A DNA stretch of 64,000 bases from Halopiger djelfimassiliensis (GTDB taxonomy: Archaea > Halobacteriota > Halobacteria > Halobacteriales > Natrialbaceae): positions 62,001 to 126,000 of the forward strand of contig NZ_HG315687.1 in NCBI RefSeq assembly GCF_000455365.1. The letters are read 5' to 3'. This document shows, piece after piece, positions 43,578 to 52,308 of this stretch. The notes under the pieces were generated by a model that saw only the letters and a program-made list of their open reading frames with translations, had not been told where the DNA came from and searched no databases. Each line of letters starts with the position of its first letter. The first letter of the stretch is position 1. Position numbers and translations under genes: made by a program.

Positions 43578-43634
43578 CACCTCCGTTTCGGTTCGAATTA
43601 TCCCGTTTCTAGAACCCCGTTGTTTCGACTCGAA
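43578..43634. repeat. Two degenerate ORB-like sequences between convergent genes
   Basis: CACCTCCGTTTCGGTTCGAA (43578-43597) and ACCCCGTTGTTTCGACTCGA plus A (43614-43634) share about 15 of 20 and 17 of 21 bases with the origin boxes. Both are in direct orientation. They may be relics or chance matches. Confidence 0.3.
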
Positions 43635-43701
43635 CCCGCTCCCCGTAGGGTGGTTTTCGCCGCGAGTCTCGAGCGGAAACGACCCTGATCGGTAGACGAC
43701 T

Positions 43702-44283
43702 TTACCCCATCCGTTCGCCCGCCGGAATCGCTACCTCGAGCCAGTTTTCTTCGGGCGGGAGCGGACAGTCGAAGGTGTCGCTGAACGCACAGAAGGGGTT
43801 GTATGCGAGATTGAAATCGAGAACGATCTCGTCGCCGTCCTCGAGATCCCGCTCCGGCGCGAGTTCCATGTACCGGCCGCCCTCGTAGGTTTGCTGGCCG
43901 GTCGTTTTGTCCCGGAAGGGAATGAACAACCCCTCCTCGTTCGGACGTTCGAGTCGGTAGGCCCCGAGTTCGTAGGTGCCGTTCTCGAGGTCCTCGTCGC
44001 CGCGATCGAGATCGAACTCGAGCGTCACGACGCGTAAATAGCGCATTTCCCGGCCGGCGGTCGTGTCCATCAGGACGACCGCCGGGTCGTCGTGGACCGT
44101 CGCCGTCGCGGTCACGCGGTAGTCGGGATCCGGTTCGAAGTAGTCCAGTCCGTCGAAGTCGTCCCGCTCTCCGGGCGGAATCGGCGACTGTTGATGGGTG
44201 GCGAAGAACTCGTCCTTTTCGGCGCGTTTGGCCTCGAGTTCCTCGCGCCAGCGGTCGACGTCGATGGCGTCGGCATCGCTCAT
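43702..44283 (-). CDS. DUF1684 family protein
   Basis: 193 aa. It has the DUF1684 layout: N-terminal RWREELEAKRAEKDEFFATH, then SPIPPGERDDFDGLDYFEPDPDY, a beta sheet with REMRYLRVVTLEFDL, FIPFRDKTTGQQTYEGGRYME and ending NLAYNPFCAFSDTFDCPLPP. The conserved GxYME and PFC segments are intact. Function unknown; predicted cytosolic. Confidence 0.88.
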   Translation of the reverse strand: MSDADAIDVDRWREELEAKRAEKDEFFATHQQSPIPPGERDDFDGLDYFEPDPDYRVTATATVHDDPAVVLMDTTAGREMRYLRVVTLEFDLDRGDEDLENGTYELGAYRLERPNEEGLFIPFRDKTTGQQTYEGGRYMELAPERDLEDGDEIVLDFNLAYNPFCAFSDTFDCPLPPEENWLEVAIPAGERMG

Positions 44284-44334
44284 ACCGGACCAAGCGCCGC
44301 GGGACGGGAATGGGTTGCGTTTCGCTCTCGTCGG

Positions 44335-44574
44335 CTAGTCTTCGATCGTAAGCACGCCGTTTCGCGCGATGACGTCGCTGGCCTCGGGCGGGAGTTCGAA
44401 CTCGAACTGCTCGCCGTCGGCGACGATGATCGCGGTCGAACCGACGACGTCCATTTCGATGTCCGCGGCGGAGTTCCCGAAGTCGACCGCGATGACGCTG
44501 CCGTCGTCGTACTCGAACGTGCGGACGACGGCGTCGTTTCGGCCGACCTTCTTCAACGAGTGGGGGACCTTCAT
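44335..44574 (-). CDS. Small Hsp20-like fold protein (DUF7127-like)
   Basis: 79 aa from ATG 44574 (MKVPHSLKKVGRNDAVVRTF). It is a compact beta protein with short strands YDDGSVIAVDFG, DIEMDVVGSTAIIVADG and QFEFELPP ending in NGVLTIED, as in a minimal alpha-crystallin-like sandwich. Haloarchaeal proteins of this type are annotated DUF7127; the role is unknown. Confidence 0.7.
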   Translation of the reverse strand: MKVPHSLKKVGRNDAVVRTFEYDDGSVIAVDFGNSAADIEMDVVGSTAIIVADGEQFEFELPPEASDVIARNGVLTIED

Positions 44575-44821
44575 ATGCGCGGATAGGGGTCGAGTCAGGT
44601 AAAGGAGCACGCCGGCAGCATCCGGTCGGAGAACGATAGAGACGACGGACCACACCCGCGAAGCGCCCGTATGGGACGATTCGGCGTCTCGGTCCACCGT
44701 CCGGCGCGGTTCGTGCCCGGATATGCAAGCGGACCGCCGCCTCGACCGCGGGTTTTTGTCCCATGGCGCGGCTAACGGAGTCCGTCAACGCTATGGACGA
44801 CCGTCCCCGAGTAGACGAGGA

Positions 44822-47203
44822 ATGACCGACTGGCGCTCGATCTTCGGCCACGAGCACCCCTACGACGAGCAGGTCGACGGCATCGAGACCGCCATCGACA
44901 CCGCTCGAGAGGGCGGCTACACCGTCATCGAGGGTGCCTGTGGCACCGGGAAGACGATGATCGCGCTCACCGCGGGGATCGACCTCGTACGCGATCCGGA
45001 CACCGACTACGAGCGCGTGTTCGTCCTCACGAGCGTCAAACAGCAACTGCGCCAGTTCGAGGCGGACCTCGAGACGATCAACGAGAACCTGCCCGCCGAC
45101 TCCCGTCCCGTCTCCGGACTCACGCTCGTCGGAAAGGCCGACGTCTGCCCGTACAACCGCGAAGGCGCGGGGGGGATCGACGACGGGAATGTCTACGACC
45201 GGTGTGACACGCTTCGGGACCGCACCCGCGACCTCACGGGCGAGGGAGGCGAGACGACCGCCGAGAACCTCGCTGCTCGCGCCCGCAGCCAGCAGATCGG
45301 GCTGGCCGACAGCGGCAGCCGGAACGACGGTCGCTTTCTCGAGACGGCGGGTGAGCCGACGCCGTACCCGCCGGCGCTTCCCGAGTACGGCGACGGCGGC
45401 CCGGTCGGTGCCGAAACCGAGTACTGTCCGTTCTACGCGCAGTACCTCGATGACCTGCCCGAGGAGGGAAGCGACGGCGACGCCGCCGAGGCGGTTCCAT
45501 ACGACTTCACCGACGCGGGGATGATCACGCCCGCGGATCTCGTCGCGCGCTCGGCGGCACACGGAACCTGCCCTCACTCGGTGATGGGGGCCGTGCTGGG
45601 TCACGTCGAGGTCGTCATCGGAAACTACTACCACGCGTTCGATCCCCGGACCACCGGCTCGTTTACCGGAGCCGTGCTGGACGAGTCGACGTTCGTCGTC
45701 TGCGACGAGGCTCACATGCTCGAGCCTCGCGTGCGTGATCTGGTCAGCGACGGCGTGGCGGACGCGACGCTGCGGGACGCCGAGACCGAACTCTCGCGGG
45801 TCATCCAGCCGATCAAGTTCGAGCGCGAGGGTCGCAACGCACAGGGCGGCTCCAAGACCGCCGACGCCGACCTCGTGCGCGCGGAACTCGACGATAGCGA
45901 CGTCACGTACGACGAACTCAACCGTACCCTCGAGTTCATCGGCGATCTGCGGAGCGAACTCGACCGCCGAATCACGGCGCATCTCGACCGGAAACACAGG
46001 GGGTGGCAGTCGAACCTGCCCGACCTCGAGGACGACGAGATTCCGCTGCGCGACCCGGGCGAACCGGGCGAGGACGAACTCACCGAGTGGGCTCGCGAAG
46101 CGGGATACGGCGACGCCGACTGGGTCCGTGCCGAGTCAGTCGGTGCGGTCGTCGCGCGGATCCTCAACGAGGCCGAGGACGAGGACCGCACTCGCGCAGC
46201 GCCCGCGGTCGGCCGCGTTCTCGGCGAGTGGTATCGGCGGGGCCACACGGACTACTTCCGGGAGATCGAACTCGAGCGAACCTGGAACGACACCGAACCC
46301 GGGGACTCCTGGCGACGGGCCTACACCGCACGTCTTGCCCTGCACAACTGCGTGCCGAGCGATGCCATCGGCGAGCGTCTCGGCACTTTCGGCGGCGGCA
46401 TCCTGATGAGCGCCACGCTCGAGCCGATGGACGCCTTCACCGAAGTCACGGGCTTGCAGTACCTCGAACGCGAGCACGACAGACCGGTCGTCAAGCGGCG
46501 CTACGGTCTGCACTTCCCCGAGGAACACCGCGAGAGCTTCGCGGTCGCCGCGCCGAAGTTCACCTACGACAACCGCGGCCGGCCGGGCGAGGAGAACCCG
46601 ACGAGAACCCACTACACCGACGCCATCACGAAGGTCGCCCGTCTGCCGGGCAACGTCCTCGTCGGGATGCCCAGTTACAGCGAGGCCGAATGGCTCGCGG
46701 GCGTCCTCGAGGACCGGGTTTCGAAACCGGTTTTGCTCGATGCCTCCAGCGACGACGAGGCGACGGAGTCGCTCAAAAGCGAGTTCTTCGCCGGCGACGG
46801 GAAGGTGCTCGTGACGAGTCTCCGCGGGACCTTGACCGAAGGGGTCGACTACAGCGGCGACCGGCTTTCGGCCGCCGTGGTCTGTGGGGTCCCGATCGTC
46901 AACACCTCGAGTCCGCGCACGACGGCGGTTCGTCGGGCCTACGACGACGAGTTCGGGGACGGCTTTACCTACGCGCTGACGATCCCCGCCGTCCGAAAGG
47001 CTCGGCAGGCGATCGGTCGCGTCATCCGTTCGCCCGAGGACGTCGGCGTTCGCGTCCTCCTCGACGAACGGTACGCCCGCGATAGCTGGGACTCCGTGCG
47101 ACCGTACCTGCCCGACGACGGCGAGTTCCAGCCCGTCAGCCCCGACATGCTCGAGGTCGGTCTCGAACGGTTCCGGTCGACGCTCGAGTCGGCGTCGAAC
47201 TGA
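44822..47203 (+). CDS. XPD/Rad3-like Fe-S DNA helicase (DinG family)
   Basis: 793 aa from ATG 44822. Walker A EGACGTGKT (37-45) and DEAH at 295-298. Four cysteines between them (109, 128, 202, 250) are the expected 4Fe-4S ligands. Later motifs are LMSATLEPMDAF, TSLRGTLTEGVDYSG and QAIGRVIRSPEDVGVRVLLDERY. It unwinds 5'-3' and acts in repair of bulky lesions. The frame upstream of 44822 does not have halophile composition. Confidence 0.94.
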   Translation: MTDWRSIFGHEHPYDEQVDGIETAIDTAREGGYTVIEGACGTGKTMIALTAGIDLVRDPDTDYERVFVLTSVKQQLRQFEADLETINENLPADSRPVSGLTLVGKADVCPYNREGAGGIDDGNVYDRCDTLRDRTRDLTGEGGETTAENLAARARSQQIGLADSGSRNDGRFLETAGEPTPYPPALPEYGDGGPVGAETEYCPFYAQYLDDLPEEGSDGDAAEAVPYDFTDAGMITPADLVARSAAHGTCPHSVMGAVLGHVEVVIGNYYHAFDPRTTGSFTGAVLDESTFVVCDEAHMLEPRVRDLVSDGVADATLRDAETELSRVIQPIKFEREGRNAQGGSKTADADLVRAELDDSDVTYDELNRTLEFIGDLRSELDRRITAHLDRKHRGWQSNLPDLEDDEIPLRDPGEPGEDELTEWAREAGYGDADWVRAESVGAVVARILNEAEDEDRTRAAPAVGRVLGEWYRRGHTDYFREIELERTWNDTEPGDSWRRAYTARLALHNCVPSDAIGERLGTFGGGILMSATLEPMDAFTEVTGLQYLEREHDRPVVKRRYGLHFPEEHRESFAVAAPKFTYDNRGRPGEENPTRTHYTDAITKVARLPGNVLVGMPSYSEAEWLAGVLEDRVSKPVLLDASSDDEATESLKSEFFAGDGKVLVTSLRGTLTEGVDYSGDRLSAAVVCGVPIVNTSSPRTTAVRRAYDDEFGDGFTYALTIPAVRKARQAIGRVIRSPEDVGVRVLLDERYARDSWDSVRPYLPDDGEFQPVSPDMLEVGLERFRSTLESASN

Positions 47204-47224
47204 GCGTCGGTTCCGCTTTGCGAG

Positions 47225-47710
47225 TTAGACGGCGTCGGGTGCCCGTCGGTCCCGAATCCGCCGTTTGATGTCGCTGCTCGAGAACAGCGCTTTCCCTGCC
47301 GGGTCGAGCGGGCTCGCCCGTTCGACCCGGCAGTCGATCTCCCAATCGGCGAGCATGGCCTCGACCTCGCGTTCGTCGTGGTGCTGGTCGTGTCCCAACA
47401 CGAGCACGTCGGGGTCGATCTCGCGGATCGGGACCGAGAAATCCTCGGGGTGGCCGACGCGAGCGTGGTCGACGGCCTCGAGCGCGGCGACGGTGTCGCG
47501 GCGCTGGTCGTCCGGAAGGACCGGCGGGGATTTGTGGGTGATCGACGCCGCCCGAGCGACGATGACGTACAGTTCATCGCCCATCGTGGCGGCTTCCTCG
47601 AGATAGTGAACGTGACCCGGGTGGAGCAGATCGAAGGTCCCCTGAGCGACGACGCGGGTCCGCGAATGTGACTCGGCTCTCGACCGCGACGTTCGCTCGT
47701 CGGCCGTCAT
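47225..47710 (-). CDS. ribL: FAD synthase, archaeal RibL-type cytidylyltransferase
   Basis: 161 aa. The nucleotidyltransferase HPGH motif in [21 protein letters not shown] and the C-terminal SSSDIKRRI. This family adenylates FMN to FAD in archaea; glycerol-3-phosphate cytidylyltransferase is the main alternative. Its start (47710) overlaps the stop of the preceding small membrane gene by 4 nt, so the two form a minus-strand operon. Confidence 0.88.
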   Translation of the reverse strand: MTADERTSRSRAESHSRTRVVAQGTFDLLHPGHVHYLEEAATMGDELYVIVARAASITHKSPPVLPDDQRRDTVAALEAVDHARVGHPEDFSVPIREIDPDVLVLGHDQHHDEREVEAMLADWEIDCRVERASPLDPAGKALFSSSDIKRRIRDRRAPDAV

Positions 47711-48018
47711 CGAGACCCCCTCACGGTAACCGTCCGCGCCCCCGACGTTTCGGCGTACAGCGAGTACAGCAGGACCGCGAACCCGACCGCGGTGAAGGAA
47801 CTCCGGATCGCGATGCCGAGGACGACATCCCCGCCGAGCAGGTGTGCACCCCCACCCAGCACCGCGCCGGCGACGATACACCCGAAGCCAAGCGCTACCG
47901 CACGCAAGGCCGCCGATCCCGTTCGCCGAAAGGCCCGGTAGGAAAGCGCCGCGACGGCCCCGCCGGTAACGAGCGTCGCCGCGTTCGCGGCCGCGATGAA
48001 AAGCGTGTATTCGGTCAT
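47707..48018 (-). CDS. Small membrane protein upstream of ribL (DUF7521-like)
   Basis: 103 aa with three hydrophobic segments: [48 protein letters not shown] and [22 protein letters not shown]. This is the layout of haloarchaeal DUF7521. ATG 48018 ([10 protein letters not shown]) is preferred over the longer frame. It is translationally coupled to ribL. Function unknown. Confidence 0.7.
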   Translation of the reverse strand: MTEYTLFIAAANAATLVTGGAVAALSYRAFRRTGSAALRAVALGFGCIVAGAVLGGGAHLLGGDVVLGIAIRSSFTAVGFAVLLYSLYAETSGARTVTVRGSR

Positions 48019-48202
48019 TGGTTCGCGTCCCTCGGCGCTCGTCCGCCGGTCGACTCGCTCGAGCGCCCGGCTCCTGTCGGTACGTCCGCGGTTTAGCCAC
48101 TTCAGTGCAGTCGGTCTTCCCACTCGAGAGGAACACGCCGGAAGATGTTCGGGCGAGGTCGTCCCGCGGCGATCGTACTTGGCCGTCGCTCCTCGCCGAC
48201 GA

Positions 48203-48679
48203 TCACGCGCGTTCGCGCGCCACGGCGACGCCGCGGTGTCGCCGCTCGTCGATCGGATCGATCGAGAAGCCCAGTCGTTCGTAGAAGGGACGAACCCCGT
48301 CGTCGAACCGCGCCGTGAGCCGCCCTTCCCGCTCGAGGGCGCGTTCGATCAGTGCGCGGCCGATTCCCCGATCCCGATGGCGGCGGCGAACACCGATAGC
48401 CGAGACGTGAGCGCCGGGTTCCTCGTGGGGCTCGAGGACGAGTGCACCGAGATTTCGCTCCGGTGGGGCGGATTCGACGATCGGTGCGGTATCGCTCGCC
48501 GTGCTCGTGCCGCTCGGGCTGTCGGTTGCATCCGTTCCGGCTCGCCGATCGCCGGCGACGAACACGTCCCCCTCGGCGATTCGTTGTTCGACGTTACCCG
48601 GCTCGAGCATGGCGGCATCGAGGATTCGCCGGACGTCGAGGGCGTCGTCCGCGGAAGCGGTGTGAACGTATACGGCCAT
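48203..48679 (-). CDS. GNAT family N-acetyltransferase
   Basis: 158 aa. The acetyl-CoA loop VRRRHRDRGIGRALIERAL is typical (RGxGxAL), and the C-terminal DGVRPFYERLGFSID is the usual end of a GNAT domain. A Ser/Thr/Asp-rich insertion (about 46-70) sits between strands. Substrate unknown. Confidence 0.88.
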   Translation of the reverse strand: MAVYVHTASADDALDVRRILDAAMLEPGNVEQRIAEGDVFVAGDRRAGTDATDSPSGTSTASDTAPIVESAPPERNLGALVLEPHEEPGAHVSAIGVRRRHRDRGIGRALIERALEREGRLTARFDDGVRPFYERLGFSIDPIDERRHRGVAVARERA

Positions 48680-48860
48680 TGTCGTCAGGAGGGAGTGTAG
48701 TCGAGTGCTGGTCTGCCGTGTTGCGATTCGTCGGCGCTCACGGACCAGCTACGGGTCGGATCGTAAAAACGGTCGGGCTTTCAACGGTGTTCCCGGTGAA
48801 CTCCGTCGGGACCGATCGTTTTCTCGCCGGAATCGGTGTATTCGCCGGCCCGGCCTCACG

Positions 48861-48904
48861 TATATAGGGTCGTTCGGTGGACCACGCAAGGTCGAATTGC
48901 GTGG
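48861..48904 (+). promoter_or_regulatory. TATA box followed by a perfect hairpin
   Basis: TATATA (48861-48866), then CCACGCAA (48882-48889) and TTGCGTGG (48897-48904) with a 7-nt loop. The hairpin covers the expected transcription start, so it could be an operator or a stable 5' end. Confidence 0.4.
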
Positions 48905-49065
48905 GTGAACAAGAAAGTCGACAGCGGTGTTGGAATAGTACACCAAAAGTCCGCGCCGCACTCGTCACGGCCGGCGGGGCGATCGTCGCAAGCGGAAATC
49001 TACGAGGTTGGTGCCTGGTTCTGCTTGCGTTTGTCCCGGGTCGTGACGAGTCGGCCAACGACTAA
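48901..49065 (+). CDS. Possible 54-aa membrane protein with GTG start
   Basis: The C-terminal half KVRAALVTAGGAIVASGNLR continues to GWCLVLLAFVPGRDESAND, which looks like one membrane helix with an acidic tail. The first 16 residues are unconvincing. A TATA box lies 35-40 nt upstream. It may be a real small gene or the remains of one. Confidence 0.3.
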   Translation: MGEQESRQRCWNSTPKVRAALVTAGGAIVASGNLRGWCLVLLAFVPGRDESAND

Positions 49066-49506
49066 TGCTGGCTGGTCTCAGTCGTTGCTCTCCGATCGTT
49101 TCGATCCCGTCCCGCGGGACGGCCACTCTACGACGTGATCTGTGACCGATCCTCGGCCAACAACCGTCCATGCTCGAGCCTTCGAATCGACTCGCGAAAT
49201 CACAGCCGAATTCTGGTCGGTCAACGATCGAATTACCACATCGAGGTCTTGGTGACGCTCGAGGGCAGCGCCGTCGACGTCGCGACGACTCGGCTCGGGC
49301 ACTGTGCTTGCGGCGAGCTTGCGGAAGGGACAATTGTTGTTGTGTACAAACCAGTGTGCTCGCTCGGGAGGGCAGTTCTCCCCGTCCGACCGGCAGCGAC
49401 GGCGATTGACGGGCACCGGTTCGGCGGTTCCCGGCCGTTGATCCTACGGGCTTTAGGTGGTGGCGCTACTCAGTTCCCCGAACGGGAAGGGACGCTTTCA
49501 CCAGCA

Positions 49507-50733
49507 ATGACACACAACGCTATCGAGTTCGACGACATCGAAACCGCTCGCGAGCGACTCGACGACGAGTCGGTCGTCAAACACACCCCGGTCGAACGGA
49601 GCACGTCACTGGACGAACTGACCGGCGGCGAGGTCCACCTCAAGATGGAACACCTGCAGTGGACGGGTTCGTTCAAGACCCGCGGTGCGTACAACAAGAT
49701 CTCCAAGTGTGTCGCCGAGGACGACGTCGAACGGGTCGTCGCCGCAAGCGCCGGCAACCACGCCCAGGGGGTCGCCCTCGCCGCGACGAAACTGGGCGTT
49801 GATTCGACGATCGTCATGCCCCGGACCGCCCCGCAGGCCAAGGTCGATGCGACGAGAAACTACGGCGCGGACGTGGAACTCGTCGGGACCGACTTCCGGG
49901 AAGCGATGGCGCACGCTCGAGAGCTGGCCGACGACGAGACGGAGTTCGTCCACGCCTACGACGACCCGGCGATCGTCGCCGGACAGGGGACGCTCGGCCT
50001 CGAGATGTACGAGGATCTCCCCGAGGTGGACACGATCGTCGTCCCGATCGGCGGCGGCGGTCTCATTTCGGGTATCGCGACTGCCTTCGCCGAGCTGTCG
50101 CCGGAGACGCGGGTCGTCGGCGTTCAGGCGGCGGGCGCTGCGACGGTTCCCGACAGCCTTGACAAGGGGCTGCCGGTCTCGCTCGAGTCGGTCGATACGA
50201 TCGCCGACGGGATCGCGACCGGCGGCATCTCCGAGTTGACGCTCTCGCTCATCGAGGACCACGTCGACGAGGTCGTAACGGTCACCGACGGCGAGATCGC
50301 CCGGGCGATCCTGTTGTTGCTCGAGCGGGCAAAGCAGGTCGTCGAGGGCGCGGGGGCGGCGTCGGTCGCCGCGATCATCAGCGAGGAACTGGACGTCTCG
50401 GACGAGACCGTGATGCCGCTTTTGTGTGGGGGGAACCTCGATATGACGATGCTCCAGACGGTGCTCGTCCACGCCTTAAGCGATCGGGAACAGCTGCTCC
50501 GACTGCGCGTGCGCATCGACGACCGGTCGGGGAAAATGGAGGAGATCTCCGGACTCATCGCCAAACACAACGCCAACATCCAGAACGTCCGGCACGATCG
50601 ATCGGCCCCCGAACTCGACGTTGGCGAGGCGTATCTCCGCTTTCAGGTCGAGACCAGCGGGGCGGGACAGGCGCGAGCGATCATCCGTTCGATCCGCGAT
50701 CACGGCTACGAGGTCAAACACGTCAACGCCTGA
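49507..50733 (+). CDS. ilvA: Threonine ammonia-lyase with ACT domain
   Basis: 408 aa. PLP-binding SFKTRGAYNKI (catalytic Lys), ASAGNHAQGVALAA, and IVVPIGGGGLISGIA, followed by an ACT domain (about 325-408: LLRLRVRIDDRSGKMEEISG). It deaminates threonine to 2-oxobutyrate for isoleucine or propionyl-CoA routes. The ACT domain suggests allosteric control by amino acids. The start MTHNAIEFDDIETARERLDD is preferred over the extended frame. It meets the SAMP2 gene stop to stop with no spacer. Confidence 0.93.
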   Translation: MTHNAIEFDDIETARERLDDESVVKHTPVERSTSLDELTGGEVHLKMEHLQWTGSFKTRGAYNKISKCVAEDDVERVVAASAGNHAQGVALAATKLGVDSTIVMPRTAPQAKVDATRNYGADVELVGTDFREAMAHARELADDETEFVHAYDDPAIVAGQGTLGLEMYEDLPEVDTIVVPIGGGGLISGIATAFAELSPETRVVGVQAAGAATVPDSLDKGLPVSLESVDTIADGIATGGISELTLSLIEDHVDEVVTVTDGEIARAILLLLERAKQVVEGAGAASVAAIISEELDVSDETVMPLLCGGNLDMTMLQTVLVHALSDREQLLRLRVRIDDRSGKMEEISGLIAKHNANIQNVRHDRSAPELDVGEAYLRFQVETSGAGQARAIIRSIRDHGYEVKHVNA

Positions 50734-50958
50734 CTAGCCGCCTTTGATCAACCGCAACACGGTCACGTGCTCGCTTTCGACGGGCTGGTCCTCGGGGACG
50801 GGACGCCCGTCGACGAGGACACTCACCTCGTGAGGACTGAGATCGACCTCCCGGAGCACGTCGGCGTAGGTCGGTCGCGGCTCGCCCCCGCTCGTGCTCA
50901 ACTGCTCGAGATCGAGTTCGTGGGTGGCCTCGCCTTTGACGTCGACGGTGACGCGCAT
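50734..50958 (-). CDS. samp2: Ubiquitin-like small archaeal modifier protein SAMP2
   Basis: 74 aa, beta-grasp fold ending in the di-Gly tail LRLIKGG. The stretch SPHEVSVLVDGRPVPEDQPVE closely follows Haloferax SAMP2. SAMP2 is conjugated to protein lysines and also carries sulfur for tRNA thiolation, activated by UbaA. The mature C-terminal Gly is encoded directly. ATG 50958 (MRVTVDVKGEATHELDLEQL) is used. Its TAG stop is immediately next to the ilvA TGA stop. Confidence 0.9.
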   Translation of the reverse strand: MRVTVDVKGEATHELDLEQLSTSGGEPRPTYADVLREVDLSPHEVSVLVDGRPVPEDQPVESEHVTVLRLIKGG

Positions 50959-51028
50959 ACCACCAGTTACGAAGGGGGCGACTTGAGCGCGTCGCTCGCG
51001 GGGACGTCGAGCACGCCGCGTTGCGCCG

Positions 51029-52114
51029 TCAGTCGGTCGTCGGCTCGTCCGGTCCGATTCCGCCGCGAGATTCCCGGTCGCGCCGCCGGGTCGCCCGCCG
51101 GTGACCGTACAGTCCACGGGCGAGCGCGCCGAGTCCGAGCAGGAAGATCACGAAGTTGACGAGGCCGCCGGCGTACGGGACCTGCGCCAGCGCCGCGCCC
51201 CCGACCAGCCCGATCACCAGCGCGAACCACCGGCTCTCGAGGCCGACGAGCGACAGGAGCCACGCCGCGACCGCGTACCGTCCGTAGACGATCCCGACCC
51301 AGATCAGCAGGGCGAATCCGAACCATCCGACGAGCGAGAACGGGATCCCGACGACCGTGATCGCGATCGCGGTCAGCAGGATCGGGACGCCGACGAGCAC
51401 CCCCAGCCCGACCAGTCCGGAACGGCCCGGGGCGTTCGCGACGCCGTCCGCAACGCGGTCCGAAAACCGCGGGAACAGGGCCAACAGGATCGCCCCGAGC
51501 ACCAGGTTCAACGCGAGGACGTACAGTGCGAACAGCCACGAGGCGATCGGCTGGAGCGTCGGCGCGATGTCGACCCCGACCGACGAGTCCTGTTGAATCT
51601 CGCCCGCGACGGCGTCGGTGTTGCCCTCGAGCGCCCCGTTGTATCGGAGGTCGCCCTCGATGGCGGCGTCGTCGCCGAGTCGGATCGTCTCGGCACTGAT
51701 CACCGCGTCGCGTTCGACCGTCCCGTCGACCGTGACGCTGCCGGCACCGGCTTCGAGGGTGCCGCCGACGGTGCCGTCGTCGGTGATCTCGAGACCTCCC
51801 GTCGCGGCCTCGACGTTACCGTCGACGGTTCCGGCTATCGTGACGCTGCCGGCGGCCGCCTGGAGATCGCCGCCGACCTCGCCTTCGATCCGGACGTCGC
51901 CCGCGACGGCCTCGACGTCGCCGGTGACGGTTCCCTCGACGATGACCGTCCCCGCGAACGTCTGGAGTTCGTCGACGGTTTCGTCTTCTTCGACGATGAC
52001 CGTCCCACCGGACCGGGAGTCCGACTGGGCGACGACCGGCATCGTCATCGACCCGACGACGACGGCGAGCAGAACGACGAGCAGCCACGGTCGTACGCTG
52101 GGTTTCGATACCAT
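51029..52114 (-). CDS. Secreted polymer-forming (bactofilin-like) membrane protein
   Basis: 361 aa. An N-terminal signal/anchor (about 8-30). Then a repetitive beta-helix of about eight strands of the type GTVIVEGTVTGDVEAVAGDV, resembling polymer-forming cytoskeletal proteins, covers about residues 35-180. Four C-terminal membrane segments (about 195-340) follow. The beta-helix would face outside. Role unknown; a surface scaffold is a guess. ATG 52114 is used. Confidence 0.8.
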   Translation of the reverse strand: MVSKPSVRPWLLVVLLAVVVGSMTMPVVAQSDSRSGGTVIVEEDETVDELQTFAGTVIVEGTVTGDVEAVAGDVRIEGEVGGDLQAAAGSVTIAGTVDGNVEAATGGLEITDDGTVGGTLEAGAGSVTVDGTVERDAVISAETIRLGDDAAIEGDLRYNGALEGNTDAVAGEIQQDSSVGVDIAPTLQPIASWLFALYVLALNLVLGAILLALFPRFSDRVADGVANAPGRSGLVGLGVLVGVPILLTAIAITVVGIPFSLVGWFGFALLIWVGIVYGRYAVAAWLLSLVGLESRWFALVIGLVGGAALAQVPYAGGLVNFVIFLLGLGALARGLYGHRRATRRRDRESRGGIGPDEPTTD

Positions 52115-52278
52115 ACGCCGCGCTCCCACGAGTAGCGACAAAAAGTGTTCTCGTACTATCACTATTCGGTACCGTCATCGGCGCGAACCGGTCACGATCG
52201 GCACGCTCGTCGTCGTAAACGGTCTTTCGACATCCTGTCCGGCGAGCGACGCGTCCGCTCGACGGCGGCCTTCGGTCG

Positions 52279-52284
52279 TTTTAT
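52279..52284 (+). promoter_or_regulatory. TATA box of rfcS
   Basis: TTTTAT lies 25-30 nt before the rfcS ATG (52309), fitting a leaderless transcript. Confidence 0.55.
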
Positions 52285-52308
52285 CTTCGCCCCCACCCTT
52301 GCACCGGT

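Larger units (their letters stand above)
48680..49506. other. Long region without a confident gene upstream of ilvA
   Basis: About 830 bp. It contains a TATA-like TATATA (48861-48866), a perfect hairpin (48882-48904) and a possible 54-residue ORF (48901-49065). The rest (49066-49506) has only Arg/Ser-rich frames. A CTTTAGG near 49449 may be the ilvA promoter. Confidence 0.5.

Noticed and set aside
43598-45997. 799-codon minus-strand open frame across DUF1684 and the Rad3 helicase
   Set aside because: Spans several real genes in the wrong frame or strand and has an Arg-rich non-halophile composition.
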